Shown here one piece after another: positions 11,006-24,173 of a DNA stretch of 64,000 nucleotides. The position numbers and the translations under genes were made by a program. Location: the NCBI RefSeq assembly GCF_029227915.1, contig NC_079883.1:26412001-26476000 (forward strand). The letters are read 5' to 3'. How positions within the stretch are numbered: position 1 is the stretch's first letter; each line of letters starts with the position of its first letter. Under the pieces are notes generated by a model. The model searched no databases. It was not told the origin of the DNA and worked only from the letters and a program-made list of their open reading frames with translations. This stretch comes from Hydractinia symbiolongicarpus (lineage: Eukaryota; Cnidaria; Hydrozoa; Anthoathecata; Hydractiniidae).

Positions 11006-11749
11006 CCCTATTCGGTCCGGGGTTTTTCGAACATACTATGACCGGGGGGGGGCGGATTCCGCCCCCCCCTCAATAACTTTTCATAGGGTTGTTTAAATTG
11101 AATCAAACTTGGCACACTTATAGTACGTCATAAAAGGAACAAAATGGCGCCAAAAAAAATTTGCTTGCGTCAGCACATTTTCTGTGACGTCATCAAAAGC
11201 TTGAAAATTGTTTAAAATGCCACTATCTGCTTAAAATATAATTACTTTTGTTCTACAGCGAATTTTTACATTCTGTTTAAAGTTTCTGAAAGCTAAGTAA
11301 AAGTTATTTAACATATCTTCCGGTTTTTACATGGATCGGATAAAAAATTGCCAAAAATTGCCCGAAAATCCGTTTTTTTTCGATTTTCGGGTAAAATCTG
11401 ACAAAATCGGGAAATCGGATTAGTCACGTGTTCAAATTATTCAAAATGATTCTTCTTGATGAAACAAAGTTGTGTTGCAAGTTTCAAGTTCTAAGGATAA
11501 TCCTAACAGGAGTTATTATATTTTTCCCATTATAAGGATTTCATAGAGATTTTTTGGGGTAGTTTCGAGTAATGGCCAATATAAAAGCCTCTGAAAGGTA
11601 TGGGACCTAAAAAATTAGCATGCAGGTGTCTAATAGATAAATGTGGAAACTCAGTAAGTATCATAGCCATATAACAAAGCAATCAGGAGTTATTAAAAAA
11701 AAACCGTCAGGGGGGGCGGAATCCGCCCCCCCCCCCGGACCGAATAGGG
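11006..11749. mobile_element. piggyBac-type MITE, longer copy
   Basis: The inverted ends are the same as those of the MITE at 7330 (CCCTATTCGGTCCGG), flanked by TTAA at 11002-11005 and 11750-11753. The first ~540 bases match the other copy closely. This copy then has about 155 further bases (from GGATTTCATAGAG on) that the Gypsy-borne copy lacks. That suggests the shorter one is an internal deletion derivative. No coding capacity. Confidence 0.9.
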
Positions 11750-11753
11750 TTAA

Positions 11754-13667
11754 GACATACTGCATACATGTACAAAAGTGCTCCACCCGTATGTGTGAAA
11801 CAGTTTGTGCCTCTTATTACGCGTTCCACTGGGCTTTTGACGTGTGGGTTGACCCGGCGTTTCCTATGTGAACATTTCAGCCATGACTTGGGGGTAATAA
11901 AATAAACAAATACGAGAATGGTTTTTCTTCTATATAAAATCAACAGACACGTGTTTCTTCTTTTACACTTCTAACTCTACCATCTTTAGTCCTAATGCCG
12001 TTCTAGTTAAACGGCACCGAAAGTCTAGCAAACAAAAACAAATATGGCGGCAATCTAACATCCTAGAGGCTTTTTTCCACTCAAAGAAAATTTTTCAGCG
12101 GAACAGAACGAATAGAACAAAAATGCTTCTGAGCTGCATATTATATTGCTTACATTACGTGAACAGGAAACCGTTCCCAACAAAAGTGGAACTTGTTGAA
12201 AAAATTTCGGAAATTTTTTAAAAAGCTTAAAAATTTTTAATGTGACTTCTACTTTTTTGAATTCATTATCCTTTTTTAAACTTGAAATAATTCCGATAAC
12301 TCGGAGCTTCCAATACCTAAAAATATATTTGCGTTACAAATATTTCAACAACACTATCCTTTATCAAGTTGAACAATTTTACCAGCCCTTTAACAATATG
12401 GTCCGGTTAAAACGAACTTTTATGACAAAAGTAAAGACACTTCAAACATCTGACAACCGTATTATCCTTTCGGCTCCCCGGATGGTCGAATTATCAGGAC
12501 CAAGTTCAAAATCCCAAGTTTTATAAGCAATATTTAAAATGCTTAGGTTTAACATGTTCAACTTGGTTTGTTTTATTATTATTTAAACAACAATATATCA
12601 TATCCTACAGACATTAATAAAATATTTTTCAACTCGGTTATCAAGATGAATAATAACAATAAAAATACCTATAAAGTAAGTTTACTGTTTTTTTTTTATG
12701 TTTTCTGCTTCCATACGACAGCTACAATCTCATCCACCAGTCAAATTACCAATTCTATTATTTGTATATTCATTATCAGATTTGTTGACGCCAATGTGTT
12801 AGTTAATGTCATCAAGTAATTTTATGCTATTTAGTGTAGCAATACCACAGATTTAAACATTTTCGATGTCCCTGCGCATTTCCAAAAGTTCTGCTACTTT
12901 ATCTCAGGCCATTACAGCGTTTTTTACCAACTTCGTTAAAAAGGTGTGCCAAAATCTATATTCAGATATTTGAAAATTTCGCTGTCTTTTTCCACAAAAT
13001 TATGTCCGGTGTGTTGTGTTCGTTTTTTTTTTGACCTATGGACAATAACTTTAAAATATTTAGCGCGTTTGATTACAAAAGCGCATATAAATGTAAGATA
13101 TAAAATATATATAAGAAAAAATAAAAATTCTTGGGACTTATAGAAATTTCCATAAATACGAACAAAATGAAATTTAATTCTGAAGTTGCGTTTTTACTAT
13201 TCGTTAGGAGCCCATTTAGAATAAATCATTCAAAAAGATTTATTTTATTGGGGCTGGAAATGGCTAAACAATAAGAACATAATAAGAACAATAACTGCTA
13301 TAATTTTATTATTTTTCTGTGAAGAACGTTTATTAGCACAAACTAATAAGTTAAAAGTATAATGCTTTTGTTTTAAATACTCCACAAAGGGATTTAAAAG
13401 TTAAGTTAAGTATAAAACAACAAAATAACTACTGCTGGGACAGAAGAAAACTTTCCCCCTTCTTCGACTGCGCGGTTAATTGGGACATCGAAGTTAACAT
13501 AAGACATTGAGACTCGTCTGAGCGTGGTTAAAGTTCTTTAAAAGTAATTTCCTTCATTAAAAGTTTAAAAAGAAAATTCATCGCATTTAACCAATTGTTT
13601 CAAACAAAAAAGAACGTTATATCTCTATTTAGTTCAAACTTAAGAGAATTGCATCATTAGCATAAAA
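11754..13667. other. No recognisable gene
   Basis: AT-rich DNA. Short open frames at 12242-12526, 12568-12819 and 12946-13143 have no motif, skewed composition and no splice context. I see nothing supportable. Confidence 0.5.
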
Positions 13668-14120
13668 TTATTCGTCACACAATTTCGCATAAATATCTGC
13701 ACATGATTCACCACTGTTATTAGAGAGGTATTCTTCATTCCAAGCTTCACCATAATGCAATCTCAGCTCCTGTCCTTTGTGAACAGTGTGATTTGATGCA
13801 TTGAAGATGAGGTAGGGAGAGTTGGCGTTGTATCCTGGTACAGTAAAGAATCCGTGACTAACATAATACTCCAAAGATGGGGTAAAGTCAGTTGTTTTGA
13901 TCATCTGTAATGACATCTGCAACACTACCCACATCATAAGGGGTCCCATGGTCACATCCCCACTTTGTTGGTGGCGTGTTTACTTCGCAGATTAGACCAG
14001 GTCCACCAACATGTACCAACTTTTTGTCAGTCAATACTGCGTCATGTTGTATTTTAAATGTTCCAAACTCGTTTGCACGTGCTCCAAAGCAGACGTTCCG
14101 TTTCAATAAAATCCAATCAC
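13668..14120 (-). pseudogene. C-terminal exon of secreted PAN-type protein, 1-nt frameshift
   Basis: Read on the minus strand, an acceptor (TTTCTTAG) at 14121 opens an exon beginning DWILLKRNVCFGARANEFG. It continues with KWGCDHGTPYDVGSVADV. At about 13890-13910 (CAAAACAACTG) the frame must shift by one base to continue into YYVSHGFFTVPGYNANSP, LRLHYGEAW, NNSGESCADIY and a stop. I recognise this arrangement from cnidarian secreted proteins that follow a PAN/Apple domain; the domain has no name I can give with confidence. The likely first exon is at 17855-18166, same strand. The frameshift could be a real lesion or a base-calling error. Confidence 0.55.
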
Positions 14121-15859
14121 CTAAGAAATATTTTCACACTACTAATAATTCATCCTTATTTTTTATTTTTTTAAATGATTATAACATGTTGATCCTGAAA
14201 TGTCATTTTATTTGACATTAATTGTCTCGTTCTTTTGTTCTTTTTCCTTAATGTATATTTTATCCTTCCCCATTCTTTAGAGAATAAGAAAATGCGTATG
14301 AGAATCTAAAAAAATAATGTTAAAGCTACAAATTAGATTCTCTAAATACTGCTATATATTATTATACCACTATGCCTTTTCATATATTTCAAGCGTATGA
14401 ACCTTTAAAGTTTCAAAAAAAACATACCAAGGTTATTAGCAGTCGGAATTGAGAAAGTAAGAAAACGCATTGTACTTCGTATAACTTAGACCTCTTTGTA
14501 ATGCGTTTGAACAGTTCGACTATATAGTTTTCGATTTCTTCAGAAAGTATTGCTTGAGAATGAAGTTTAAATCCAGTACGCATGGTCTGAACCAACGAGG
14601 AAATAGTTATCGGTATGGACTGAATAAAATGTTCGAGAGGTAATTTGTAGATATTTTTTTTCTCTATACTAGGAATAATTTGTCAGATATTGTTTCGAGC
14701 AGAATTTTCACATCTCATTATTGCAAAAAAACGTTTAAAAATAAATCCTTGCGAAATATATGAAATTTTGCGAACTTTCGAACGGCAACTAGAAAAGGGT
14801 GTTCGATAATTTTTTACGTCTTCCCAATTGATTATGTTACGGAAAAATATCACTATTCCATAGAAGATTTATCTAATTTTCAAACCATAACCATCTTTTA
14901 TAATCTTTTATTTCGGTTTTAGGAAATACAGACAGAGTTTTAAGCTCGAGTAATAGTTGTTTCCAAGCAGCAAATATCGACAAAAATATGTGCATATTAT
15001 TGCGATCAGTTATCACTTGGAAGCATGATTTTTAATTGTCATGTAAGAGAAAATTAGAACTAAAGCACCAAATTAAACTGGAGAACAGCAATGGCGTGTG
15101 AGAAACACGACTATGTTGCCAATTGATAAGACTGGTGAAAATAAACTATACAAGAAATGTGCATAACTTGAGGATAAGTTAAAAAATGAACAGCCCTGTA
15201 AATCCGATGGGGGCACATTGTTCATAAAGCATTTAGTTGTCAAAATCCTGCTGTCAAAAAGTTTTAATTTTTATTAGATGGGTATTTGGCTTTAACTCAC
15301 TTTTGAAGCTTGTATCATCACATGTGTCCACACATTTTCCACATTTGTATAGTTTTTTTTATCACACACAATCTTTAAAGACATTTAAAAAATATTTTTG
15401 AAGACATCTAATAGAAACCTTTAAAGATATCGAAAGGACGTCTTTTTAACTGCTAAATTGTCTATTTTAATGCACCTGTACGCAAATAAGATGTCTTTTT
15501 ATTAAAGATATGTTTTTATTTTTTTATTTTAAACACTCCATAAAGCGTCTAAAAGAGGTGAATACCATCTTAAATACGTAAATACGTCTTATAGAAACCT
15601 TGTTTTAAGGTGGGTTTAAATTTAATGCACTCTTGTCAGAACTTCATGAACATTCTGCATCATTCCACAAATTTCTAGAGAGTCCTTTGTAAAAGTGTAC
15701 AAAAACGCATTGTAATACTTATTTAGTTAGTTGGCTGGAAAGACTTAAAACAAATTATATTCAACAAATTATTGGTCCAGGCAACTATTAGCAAAGATAA
15801 AGTTTACAAGTTAACAATCTACAAGAGACGCGATTTTGTAATTCACGGTTTGGTTTGAA
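14121..15859. other. Inferred intron or intergenic DNA
   Basis: AT-rich sequence between the C-terminal exon and the Copia relic. I see no supportable exon, although one or more exons of the minus-strand PAN gene may be hidden here. Confidence 0.4.
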
Positions 15860-16320
15860 TCAAAACAATGGGTATCCAGTATTGAAAATGGCTATGGAAG
15901 CAACGAAAGTTTTGATGATGAAGCTGCTGAATGCACAAATTACGCCACCAGGATGGTACAATGTAAAATGACTTCGATCCATGAGGGGTTGTGGAATATT
16001 GTTAAAGAGTTTGACACCCGCTGAGTCAATCGGCGATGGAGCATCGGTTTCCAAATTTGAGTTGCACAAGAATCGTGCGTTGGCAACTATTGTTTTATCG
16101 ATAGCTATAACCTTCACTTTTGTATTTGCTTGGCCGGATCCAGACGATCCATCAGAAGTTTGAAAGAAGCAAGCTAATCAATTCCAAAAGAAGTCATGGG
16201 CAAACAAGTTGGTTAAAAACAAAATTATATGAACTAAACCTCAAGGAAGGCCGACGAGCCAGACACATTGGAAATGTTTAAGAAGGTTTATTCTAGTTCC
16301 TTCACCAACAAAAGATTTTT
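15860..16320 (+). pseudogene. Ty1/Copia-type Gag relic
   Basis: The plus strand encodes a degraded Copia Gag core: VSKFELHKNRALATIVLSI, DPDDPSEV, then after an in-frame TGA, NQFQKKSWANKL. In the family the last part follows a Trp (VWKK), so the TGA fits a TGG-to-TGA change. Weak Gag-like similarity continues for another ~100 bases. No protease, RT or LTR is nearby. It lies inside the inferred intron of the minus-strand PAN gene. Confidence 0.65.
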
Positions 16321-17586
16321 TGGAGGTTACAACTTTTTTTCTTTCCCACATTTGTTAGAATATTTGTTTGGTTCCGTATGTGATCATTTCATTTTTGGAT
16401 TTCCCTATAAAATATAGGTCTTGCTTATACCATATACAACTAAAAATTTTCGAATAAGCTTTTCCAACGCTGATGCACAATCTTATGTTGCCTAATCATT
16501 AAGGTCAGTCATCCACCATCTTTGTTCTTGTTGTTTACAAAAAATGTCCTGTGCATGACAGATTTTTAAGTATAGCAATTAACGTGCATAAATGTATTTG
16601 TAATAATTAAGAATGTAATAATTACAAATTATAAGCAGCCATATGACCAACGTATGCCAAGACCCTTTCACCCCTATTAACTCATCGTTAAAGCAAATTG
16701 CTCTGGGAACGAGGTTTGTTTTTGATGCATGCATTAAAAATTCAATTGAACTGCTTACAGGTATAAAACGTTAACCAGTGAATAGTTACGTGCTCTCTAT
16801 TCTTATTATCATTAAAGTTTAATCAATCAGTTTTGAAATGTCTGACGTGAAAAATATCTCGTAAGTGTTTATACAGAAATGCTGTGCGTACTTTTAGGTT
16901 CGGTAAACATCTTTGTTATGGCATCACACCTGTTGCCATAGCGATTCATCAGTGGTCAAGAAAAAGATAGAAGATTTTATTTCTATCTCTCTTTAAATGA
17001 ATGGAAATATCCTCTTTGATGTTTCTATGGAATTTTACACGTCGCTTAACCTGTTTTATAAGAACAATGAGGCAGAGAACTGCCACAATAAAACTATGTC
17101 AAATTTAAAGTTTTGATGATTTGTTGAAAGACACAACAAACATTGGAAAAATGTTTTTCAAGGCAGAACTTTTTGTGTGTTGCAATTTTGTGAAACGTGA
17201 ATAAACCTCGATTCCAGATTGCATATTAAAATGTACTGGAGACTAAACGTTAAAGATATAGGAACAAACTAGAATCAGTTGCATTCTGAGCAAGTGACAT
17301 ATGCATACAATTTAATATCTTTAAAATCGACGAGAAAAAGAAGCTCTCAATAGGAAGAGACCCAATAAAAAGTGAGAACAGCGGAAAATATCATAAAGCG
17401 TATAATTTCGTGTACTTTACTTGCTATATTTATTTGGTATTGCACCACATAGAGTTAAGGTATGGGATGTGGGTGATAACTGGCAAATACTAGAAGTTTT
17501 AAAAATCATTTTCGCTTTAAAAAAAACAAGTAAATATAAAAAAATCCTCGCCTCTTATAGCAAGCGGATTGGTAAGTATTGTTTCC

Positions 17587-17698
17587 AACCTAGTTCCCAG
17601 TGCCTGTTGTCGCATTTTTATGTCCGGTCGGTGTGACGAAAATGTCCGTCTCGCTATTTAGACACAAATAAGAAACAGCAGGCCCTGGAAACGAGGTT
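17587..17698. mobile_element. Small foldback element with CGTTCCCAGG-type ends
   Basis: AACCTAGTTCCCAGTGCCTG at the left is an imperfect inverted match to CAGGCCCTGGAAACGAGGTT at the right, giving a 112-bp foldback. The same terminal motif occurs in inverted orientation at 59853-59925, and a single end-like GGGAACGAGGTTTG occurs near 16707. Confidence 0.5.
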
Positions 17699-17854
17699 GT
17701 ATTGTTGCAACATGTTTTTTTAATAAGATTTAAATATGGATATGCAAATTTCGTAAATCAGTTTTGTCGATCAGATATAAAATTAAAACAATTTTCTTAA
17801 AAAGCAGTCTAAACTACTCACGTTCATTGCATTCTCATTGGTTTCATAGTGTGT

Positions 17855-18166
17855 TCATCCACTTTCTTTTTGTAAGTTACTTCCAGTGTCAGTTACAGTG
17901 GAATGATGTATTCGGCATTGTGAGTGATGAAACATGTAGCTGAATGATTTGCACTTTAGATATTGCATGCATATAATCAAACACCTATTCAGCTCGATGT
18001 TTCTAACCAAAGAATATGTTGTATTTATCAAAAGAAAATTGTTGAATACAACATCAAAGACAGCATAAAACTTGTTGCATTCAGACAATCGTAGTATTTC
18101 TCCTTTACTAATGTATACGATACATATCAACAGTGTTAAAAATAAGAGCTCCATATTTGATGACAT
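17855..18166 (-). CDS. First exon of secreted PAN/Apple-domain protein
   Basis: The minus-strand frame starts with a short polar N-terminus and a hydrophobic stretch (ELLFLTLLICIVYISKG) that reads as a signal peptide of about 22 residues. The rest has PAN-like cysteine spacing (LNRCLIICMQYLKCKSFSY, then QCRIHH). PAN domains bind protein or carbohydrate in extracellular proteins. The frame should splice near 17855-17880 to downstream exons, most plausibly the one at 13668-14120, but the donor is not clear. Start chosen as the first Met before the hydrophobic segment; MELLF four residues later is possible. Confidence 0.55.
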   Translation of the reverse strand: MSSNMELLFLTLLICIVYISKGEILRLSECNKFYAVFDVVFNNFLLINTTYSLVRNIELNRCLIICMQYLKCKSFSYMFHHSQCRIHHSTVTDTGSNLQKESG

Positions 18167-18511
18167 TGCACTCGGTAGGTTCGCACTTAATATGAAAAAG
18201 ATCTTTTCACAATGAAGACTTTTTTCAAAACAGAGACTATTTTCAAAAAAGGGTAATCAAAAATTAAAAGTTTTGTCTGTCCGCAATTAACTATTCACGT
18301 TTGTTATTACTTGTTCGGACGTAAATTTCATTCATTTATGTGTTGTTGTTTTTTTGCTTAAAGTAGCACGATAATGGTAACCAGTTTCGTTACAAGATTT
18401 TCTTCTATAAAAGTGATTGTTTACATGCAGATAGGGTTTTGTTTACATATGTTACCCAGGTAACGTATGTCAACTAACGCAAATCATTTTTCAATATGGC
18501 AGCAGCGTTAA

Positions 18512-18695
18512 AGGGGCTACGAACGGGTTAAAATGATCACATTCCGTATATCCCGCGCACATATTAAAAATCCGGCAAACGCGTTTGGCGCAATGAACAG
18601 ACCAGCGCATTTTGCTCGCTGGTTCAATATTTTTTTTTGGATAAGTATATCACAAAGAAATATTTCAGCAATACTCAAGTCGAAAACCAACAGCC
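18512..18695 (+). mobile_element. AGGGGCTAC foldback family, truncated copy
   Basis: It starts TTAA-AGGGGCTACG at 18508 and matches the reverse complement of the element at 23838-24173 over GCGCACATATTAAAAATC and neighbouring sequence. It has lost the middle and the right terminus, stopping after AACCAACAGCC. Confidence 0.65.
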
Positions 18696-18699
18696 AACA

Positions 18700-21690
18700 T
18701 ATAATAAGCATCATCTTGTAGGTCTTCACCGTCGGAAAAAATGCAAAATGTGGAAAAAAATTGATTAAAAAAGTATAGCCTGGTTCAGAATTACGAATTC
18801 GGATATGCAAATCTCTGTTGAATTTTTTTAAAAATTTCATCCAGTATGTGTGATCAAAGGGAATTTTTCGGATAATTTTGAATTAATTTTTCTTGTGAGA
18901 GTTGCCATATTGTTTGCATCGAGGGTCTGGGACCGAGCGACAATGATGACGCAACTTTACTCAAAAACAAAAAAGTTTAGATGTATTGACAAAAGGTATT
19001 AACAGAATGCAATTTTGCTATCATATTTATTACTTCTTCAATGCATCATTCCTAGTTTAAAATTCTGTTACTCACACCATGGATATATATTTTATATAAG
19101 CAACGCTGGCGACAAGATAAACTCAAGACTATGTGGCAAATCTACACAATCAAACTGAATGACACTGAAGCAATTCAAGAGAAAGTACGCCAATTAGGCA
19201 AAAAAATAAATCGTTATGAAAATGTATTTTCTAGCATGTATAAATATAGCTATACTATTTTCTTCCTCCAATATTCGTTTACTGCTTAATACATATGTAA
19301 CTTTTCAAAACAAGCTTGTATTTTTACCACAACAAAACAATAACTTTTTCATTCCACATGTTTGAGAGCGCTATTGACCTGACGTTCAGAATACTGGTGT
19401 ACAGGCAAAAAATATTTAAAAGAGAGTATTTCTTGATGGTTTTTGAGAACGTTGCATCTTTTTTTTTATTTATTTATTTTTTTTTTACGGTTCGTTTCTA
19501 TGTTCTGCTACTTCTAAAAGCGTTGAAACATTGTGCTTCCTGCACATAAAAGTAAATTTTTTTAAAAAAATCGCTGCACCGAGGAATATATATCGAGCTT
19601 TTCAATTTCATGCATTTGTCGTACAAAGTAGTGAATCCCTCAAAATTAGTGATTGCTTCATGTATTCTGCAGAAACACTTAGTTTTGACGCATGAACAGG
19701 AAAAAATACGGCTGCAATTATTTGATAAGTGGAATAACAGAATTTAATATTGCATGTTTGAAACGAGTTTAAAAATACTACCAGACCAAACCTTAATTTT
19801 TAATGTTTTAAACCATTCATTTAATTCAGTTGTCGTGTTACGGCTAACGAAATAGCAAATAGCAAATGCAATATACAAGAGACGGGTGAACCTATGCGTT
19901 TATTCACAGGCTACCCACTTGTGTTTATATTAACCTTATCCGTTCTGAAAAGCCAACCCCCCTGCTGTGTCTTATAAAGAACTCTTACTGAGTTTCCGAG
20001 ATTATCTATTAGAAATCTGTATGTCAATTTTTTTGATTCCATCCCTCACAGAGTTTTTAAGATGTAGCTATCACTCAAAACTACACCTTAAATTTATATA
20101 GAATTCTGATACTTGGGAGAATATGTTTTCGTTGAGACTTTCCTCGTAACATAACATAACAACACAACTTTATTTCATGACGGGAAATCATTCTGTAAAG
20201 TTTCGTCACATGATAATTTAGTTTCTTATATTTTTCAAATTTTTGGGCAATAATTAGCACCAGTTCATATAAATCATGTAAAAAATAAAAAATGTGTTAA
20301 ATACCTATTTTTGGCAATCGGAAACCTCAAACAGAATGCCTGCTACTTTATACTTTTGACATGTTTTTGTGCTGTCTGAGTTTCTTTGTTAAACTGAAGT
20401 AGCAGGAAAGTTACCATGATAAAGAGCAATTCCGGAAAATATAAAATGTTGGGTGTTCTGTTGTGCAGATGATCGGATTACAATAGGTTGTTTTCTGCTT
20501 TAATTTAATGTCACCCGATTGTTTAAGCTAAGACGGGGTAGGTTTTAGCCAGTGTTCTTTTACTTAGGCTTGTTGCGGGAGTTATTCTCTAAAAGAATAC
20601 ATTACACCAAAAGTTGTGTATCGCTGTGAGAGCTTGACTGGCTGATTTACGACTTGTTGTATACCGGTACTAAGCACTCTACATAAATGTGGGGCATTGT
20701 TTACCTGAAGTTAAACACGCAACTTCGTGTTCATCATCAGATCACGAAGGTTATTAATTAAAAAAAACCGTAGTTGTGCAGATTACCGCGAAAAAAAAAT
20801 AAAGTCACGCCCAACTTCTTTCGCAGGCCTTTTTTTTCTCCGGCGAGATTGTGAGAAAAAGTGAAAAGTCCTGAGGTTGACTCGCGCCATATCACTACCC
20901 GAGGTGTTAGTATGAAATCCACAAACACGGCATTAAATATTTGAATTCCTGACTGTGATCCCGCCTGACAGAAAATAGAAGATAGCTGGACACAATACGT
21001 TGGATTTTAATGTCTGTAATTTCCAAATTTCACTCTGACTAGGAGACAAGGAAAAGAGATGAGAGCAATCAGTTTTTATTTATCGTTTTTTTTTACGATA
21101 TTTATAGAACAAAGAATACATAATGTTGTCTCCGAACAAAAATCATTCAATTAGCAACAAACAAACCTCGTAAAAACACTTTTATCGTCCATACTAACCC
21201 AGCTAAGGGATTTGTGTCCTTCAATAATTTAGCGAACTCGTTGTTTTTTTGTTGTTTTTTTGCGTTAGCTTGCATTTTTGAATGCAGAATTTTGTAATCA
21301 GTTTTTATTACTTTTAATTAAAAAAATGAATATAGTCTCACACAACATGGAAAGCAAATTTGCATGCAAAATAAGTTATGCTACAAGTATTTCCATGAGT
21401 TTGTTTGTACAAGAAAAAAAGTTGTGTCAGAAAAAAACACCCAATATACAACATACGGGCTAAGCCGTGGACGTATTTTGTTTATCTGTTCAAAATGATA
21501 GTTCATATGCCTGTAATCTTTCCTTAATTTGTTAATATTCAGAGGGGGAAGGGGGGAGCTAATAAATCAGGCTGATGGCTTGTAATAGGCGTATTCTGTT
21601 TCAATACACCTTTCCCGAATTTATATTTTGTAAAATATCGCGTGCATGAAGACCAGGCAAATCTTGGTAAACATTATTCGCGTTCATATA
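18700..21690. other. No recognisable gene
   Basis: AT-rich, low-complexity intergenic DNA. Short open frames (for example 19316-19549) lack motifs. I see nothing supportable. Confidence 0.5.
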
Positions 21691-22140
21691 AACATGGAGG
21701 AAGACAATGCTTTGAGAGATATTTTGCTTAATAAGATTGAGGAAAATATAGATTTAATCTTCGATAAAACTTAAGTAAAAGCGTGGGGGAGAATATAGAG
21801 GGAATGCCACCGTTTACGATAAAAGAAATTGAAATGTATCGACAAAATAGTGGTAAACAGCACGGTGTGGCAATTATTAAGACGTTGGAGCGTGGCAGAA
21901 AGTTTAATGATGAACTATACATATCTGTTGATAGTATTCTCACAGCAACAGCTACATGAAAAAAAAATTTCGAGAAATTGAAGTATGTCTTGTCAAAGTG
22001 AATGGTACAGTAGTATCAGCTGTGTGTACTTGTCCAGCAGGACAAAGCTCATATTGCAATCACAAAATGACATTATTACTTGAGCTAGCAGACTATTCAT
22101 TAAATGGTTTAGCCAACAAAATTCCAGAATAAATCTCGTG
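21690..22140 (+). pseudogene. SWIM zinc-finger protein relic (YqaJ-nuclease-associated type)
   Basis: One frame reads MPPFTIKEIEMYRQNSGK and LERGRKFNDELYISVDS, then meets a TGA before an A-run. After a frameshift it reads VCLVKVNGTVVSAV followed by CTCPAGQSSYCNHKMTLLL, a CxC...CxH SWIM finger, and LADYSLNGL. In cnidarian and other invertebrate genomes this segment precedes a YqaJ-like nuclease domain; no nuclease is recognisable here. A frameshift and stops make it a relic. The acidic/basic frame at 22228-22476 may be unrelated downstream sequence. Confidence 0.55.
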
Positions 22141-22179
22141 CACCAGCAAGATTAGACTAGATTAGAAAATATCGCATTC

Positions 22180-23833
22180 CTTGTTTCAAAAAAATTTCAG
22201 GAGGCAGAAAGCCTACCAGAATACAATATGGAAAACCTTGAACAGAATTGCGACGAGTACGAGGCGAATTCTGCAGCTGAAGGCGCTGAAGAAGACATAA
22301 GTTTCATATCACATGGCTCCTCTTCAGGAACAAAGAAAAAATCCTTAAAAACTAAATTTAAGAAGAAAAAGACTTTGGCACACGAAGTTAAATCTTTTTT
22401 GAGGAATAAGATTCAAAACGAATTTAAAAAACAAAAAATACTGTCACAGCAGGAAGCTCGGACTTACCGTCCATAGTCAAGTCAGCCATCTTTTCGTGTT
22501 TCCCCCCAGCGATTTCCGACAGCCGGTTTTGTGGAACATGCCAATCTTAAAGATGGCGTATCAGTCGCAGGTCGTTCAGTTGCTGGCCCCACTACTAATG
22601 CTTTAACTTTTGCTACTCCGGGTTTGTCTGCGGGGGTGGCAGGGTCAACTTTATCAATCTCTCTCCCTCCAGTTCCTAAGCAAATTTACATGTTTACAAA
22701 GTTTACTACGAAATGCCTAGTTTTCATGCCGATGATGAAATCGATAATTTAAATTCGGCAAATGTGTGTTGATTGCGGCACAGCAGGGTAATTTTATGGC
22801 TTCGTGGTACTAGGCAGACAAATGTCAACGAAATACAGACGAGGAAAAAATCTGAGACCAGCAGATCCGTGTATTCTTTAACTAGCTATAGACTAGTCTT
22901 TGTAGTAATAGCCCTATTCTGCTCAAAATTATGGCACAACCACGTTTTTTGTCGGGTTCATCACATAGTAATTTAATTTCTTTACACATTTATGCGGGTA
23001 ATATGTAAAATAGATATTTCATATGGGAACAATTAGTCTCTTTTAACAATAGCCGCGTTTTACTTAAAACACCTGCATATACCTTTCATCCAGCTAATAA
23101 TGCACAAAAATTTGCCTTCAATATGACGGATGAATTTGTGTAAAGTTTTACAAAATAACTGCTGAATTAAAATTTTGTGCTAAGAATTTACAAAAGAACG
23201 AAGGTCAGCGCAAATCTGATGTCTGAAGTATATACAGCACTGGTTACGATTCTTTTTCTATATTTTTTATTATTAAGTACTTTTCAAAATTGATTCAAAA
23301 TCAAAACAAATAAACAACACGGTTTGCTAAAGACAACCGAAATGTGATGCATGAACGTAATTTACACAGGTTAACAATTAGTGGCTTTACACGTTTTTTA
23401 GATCGAACATATTAGAAAAATTTAAAAAAAGAATAATATCAAACAAAATTGGACCAAACTAGATTATTCGCGACTTTATTTGTTCCGTTCATTGAAGTGG
23501 ATCCAATCCATTCATTGAATTTTTTGTTTTACATGCTTTTTTATTAAGGGTATACTAAGTGTTTATGAGAGAGAAATACCCCAAAATATTTGTTGATGTC
23601 AAACGTATTGCCTGAGAATGCACTATGATTTGATATTTTACAATTTTATGATGATAGAAATCCTAAGGATGTGTTCTGTCTATCTATTTTTGATTTTTTA
23701 CTATTATTTTTTTTATGTTTGCTAAGTTATTATTTGAATTTGCGCATACTATATGATTCAATTTTTAAAAATCATTTATCATTCATCTCCATCGTTTGCG
23801 ATCATCTTTTAAAAGACTGTCCGTTTGAAATTC
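22180..23833. other. No assignable gene
   Basis: An open frame at 22228-22476 encodes a Lys/Glu-rich 82-residue segment with no motif. The following ~1.3 kb is AT-rich with no recognisable coding. Confidence 0.4.
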
Positions 23834-23837
23834 TTAA

Positions 23838-24173
23838 AGGGGCTACGGAACGGCTGTTGGTTTTCGACTTTAGTGACTTACACGAAAGTCGAGCTGAAGG
23901 CGGCCAAAAACAAAAATGGCTATTTTTCCGGTATGTATGTAATTTACAGACTCGAACATATAGATATATCTAGAATTTTTATCTTCTCCAGCCTTGGTTA
24001 TGTTTTCATCCTGAATGAGTCTTGCTGAAATATTTCTTTGTAATATACTTCCGTAATATACTATAGCGGGCAAAGTGCGCTGGTCTGTTCATTGCGCAAA
24101 ACGCATTTGCCAGATTTTTAATATGTGCACGGGATTTGCGGAATGTGAGCACTTTAACCGGTTTGCAGCCCCT
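23838..24173. mobile_element. TTAA-flanked MITE with AGGGGCTRC ends
   Basis: The left end AGGGGCTACGGAACGG and right end GCAGCCCCT are inverted repeats, flanked by TTAA at 23834-23837 and 24174-24177. That is compatible with a piggyBac-like transposase, although the ends do not begin with the usual CCY. It is 336 bp and non-coding. The 18512-18695 element is a deleted copy. Confidence 0.65.

Noticed and set aside
12242-12526. 94-residue open frame
   Set aside because: No motif, no splice context, AT-driven composition.
18517-18840. 107-residue minus-strand frame
   Set aside because: Lies mostly on the AGGGGCTAC foldback element; the matching frame in the 23.8-kb copy is not conserved.
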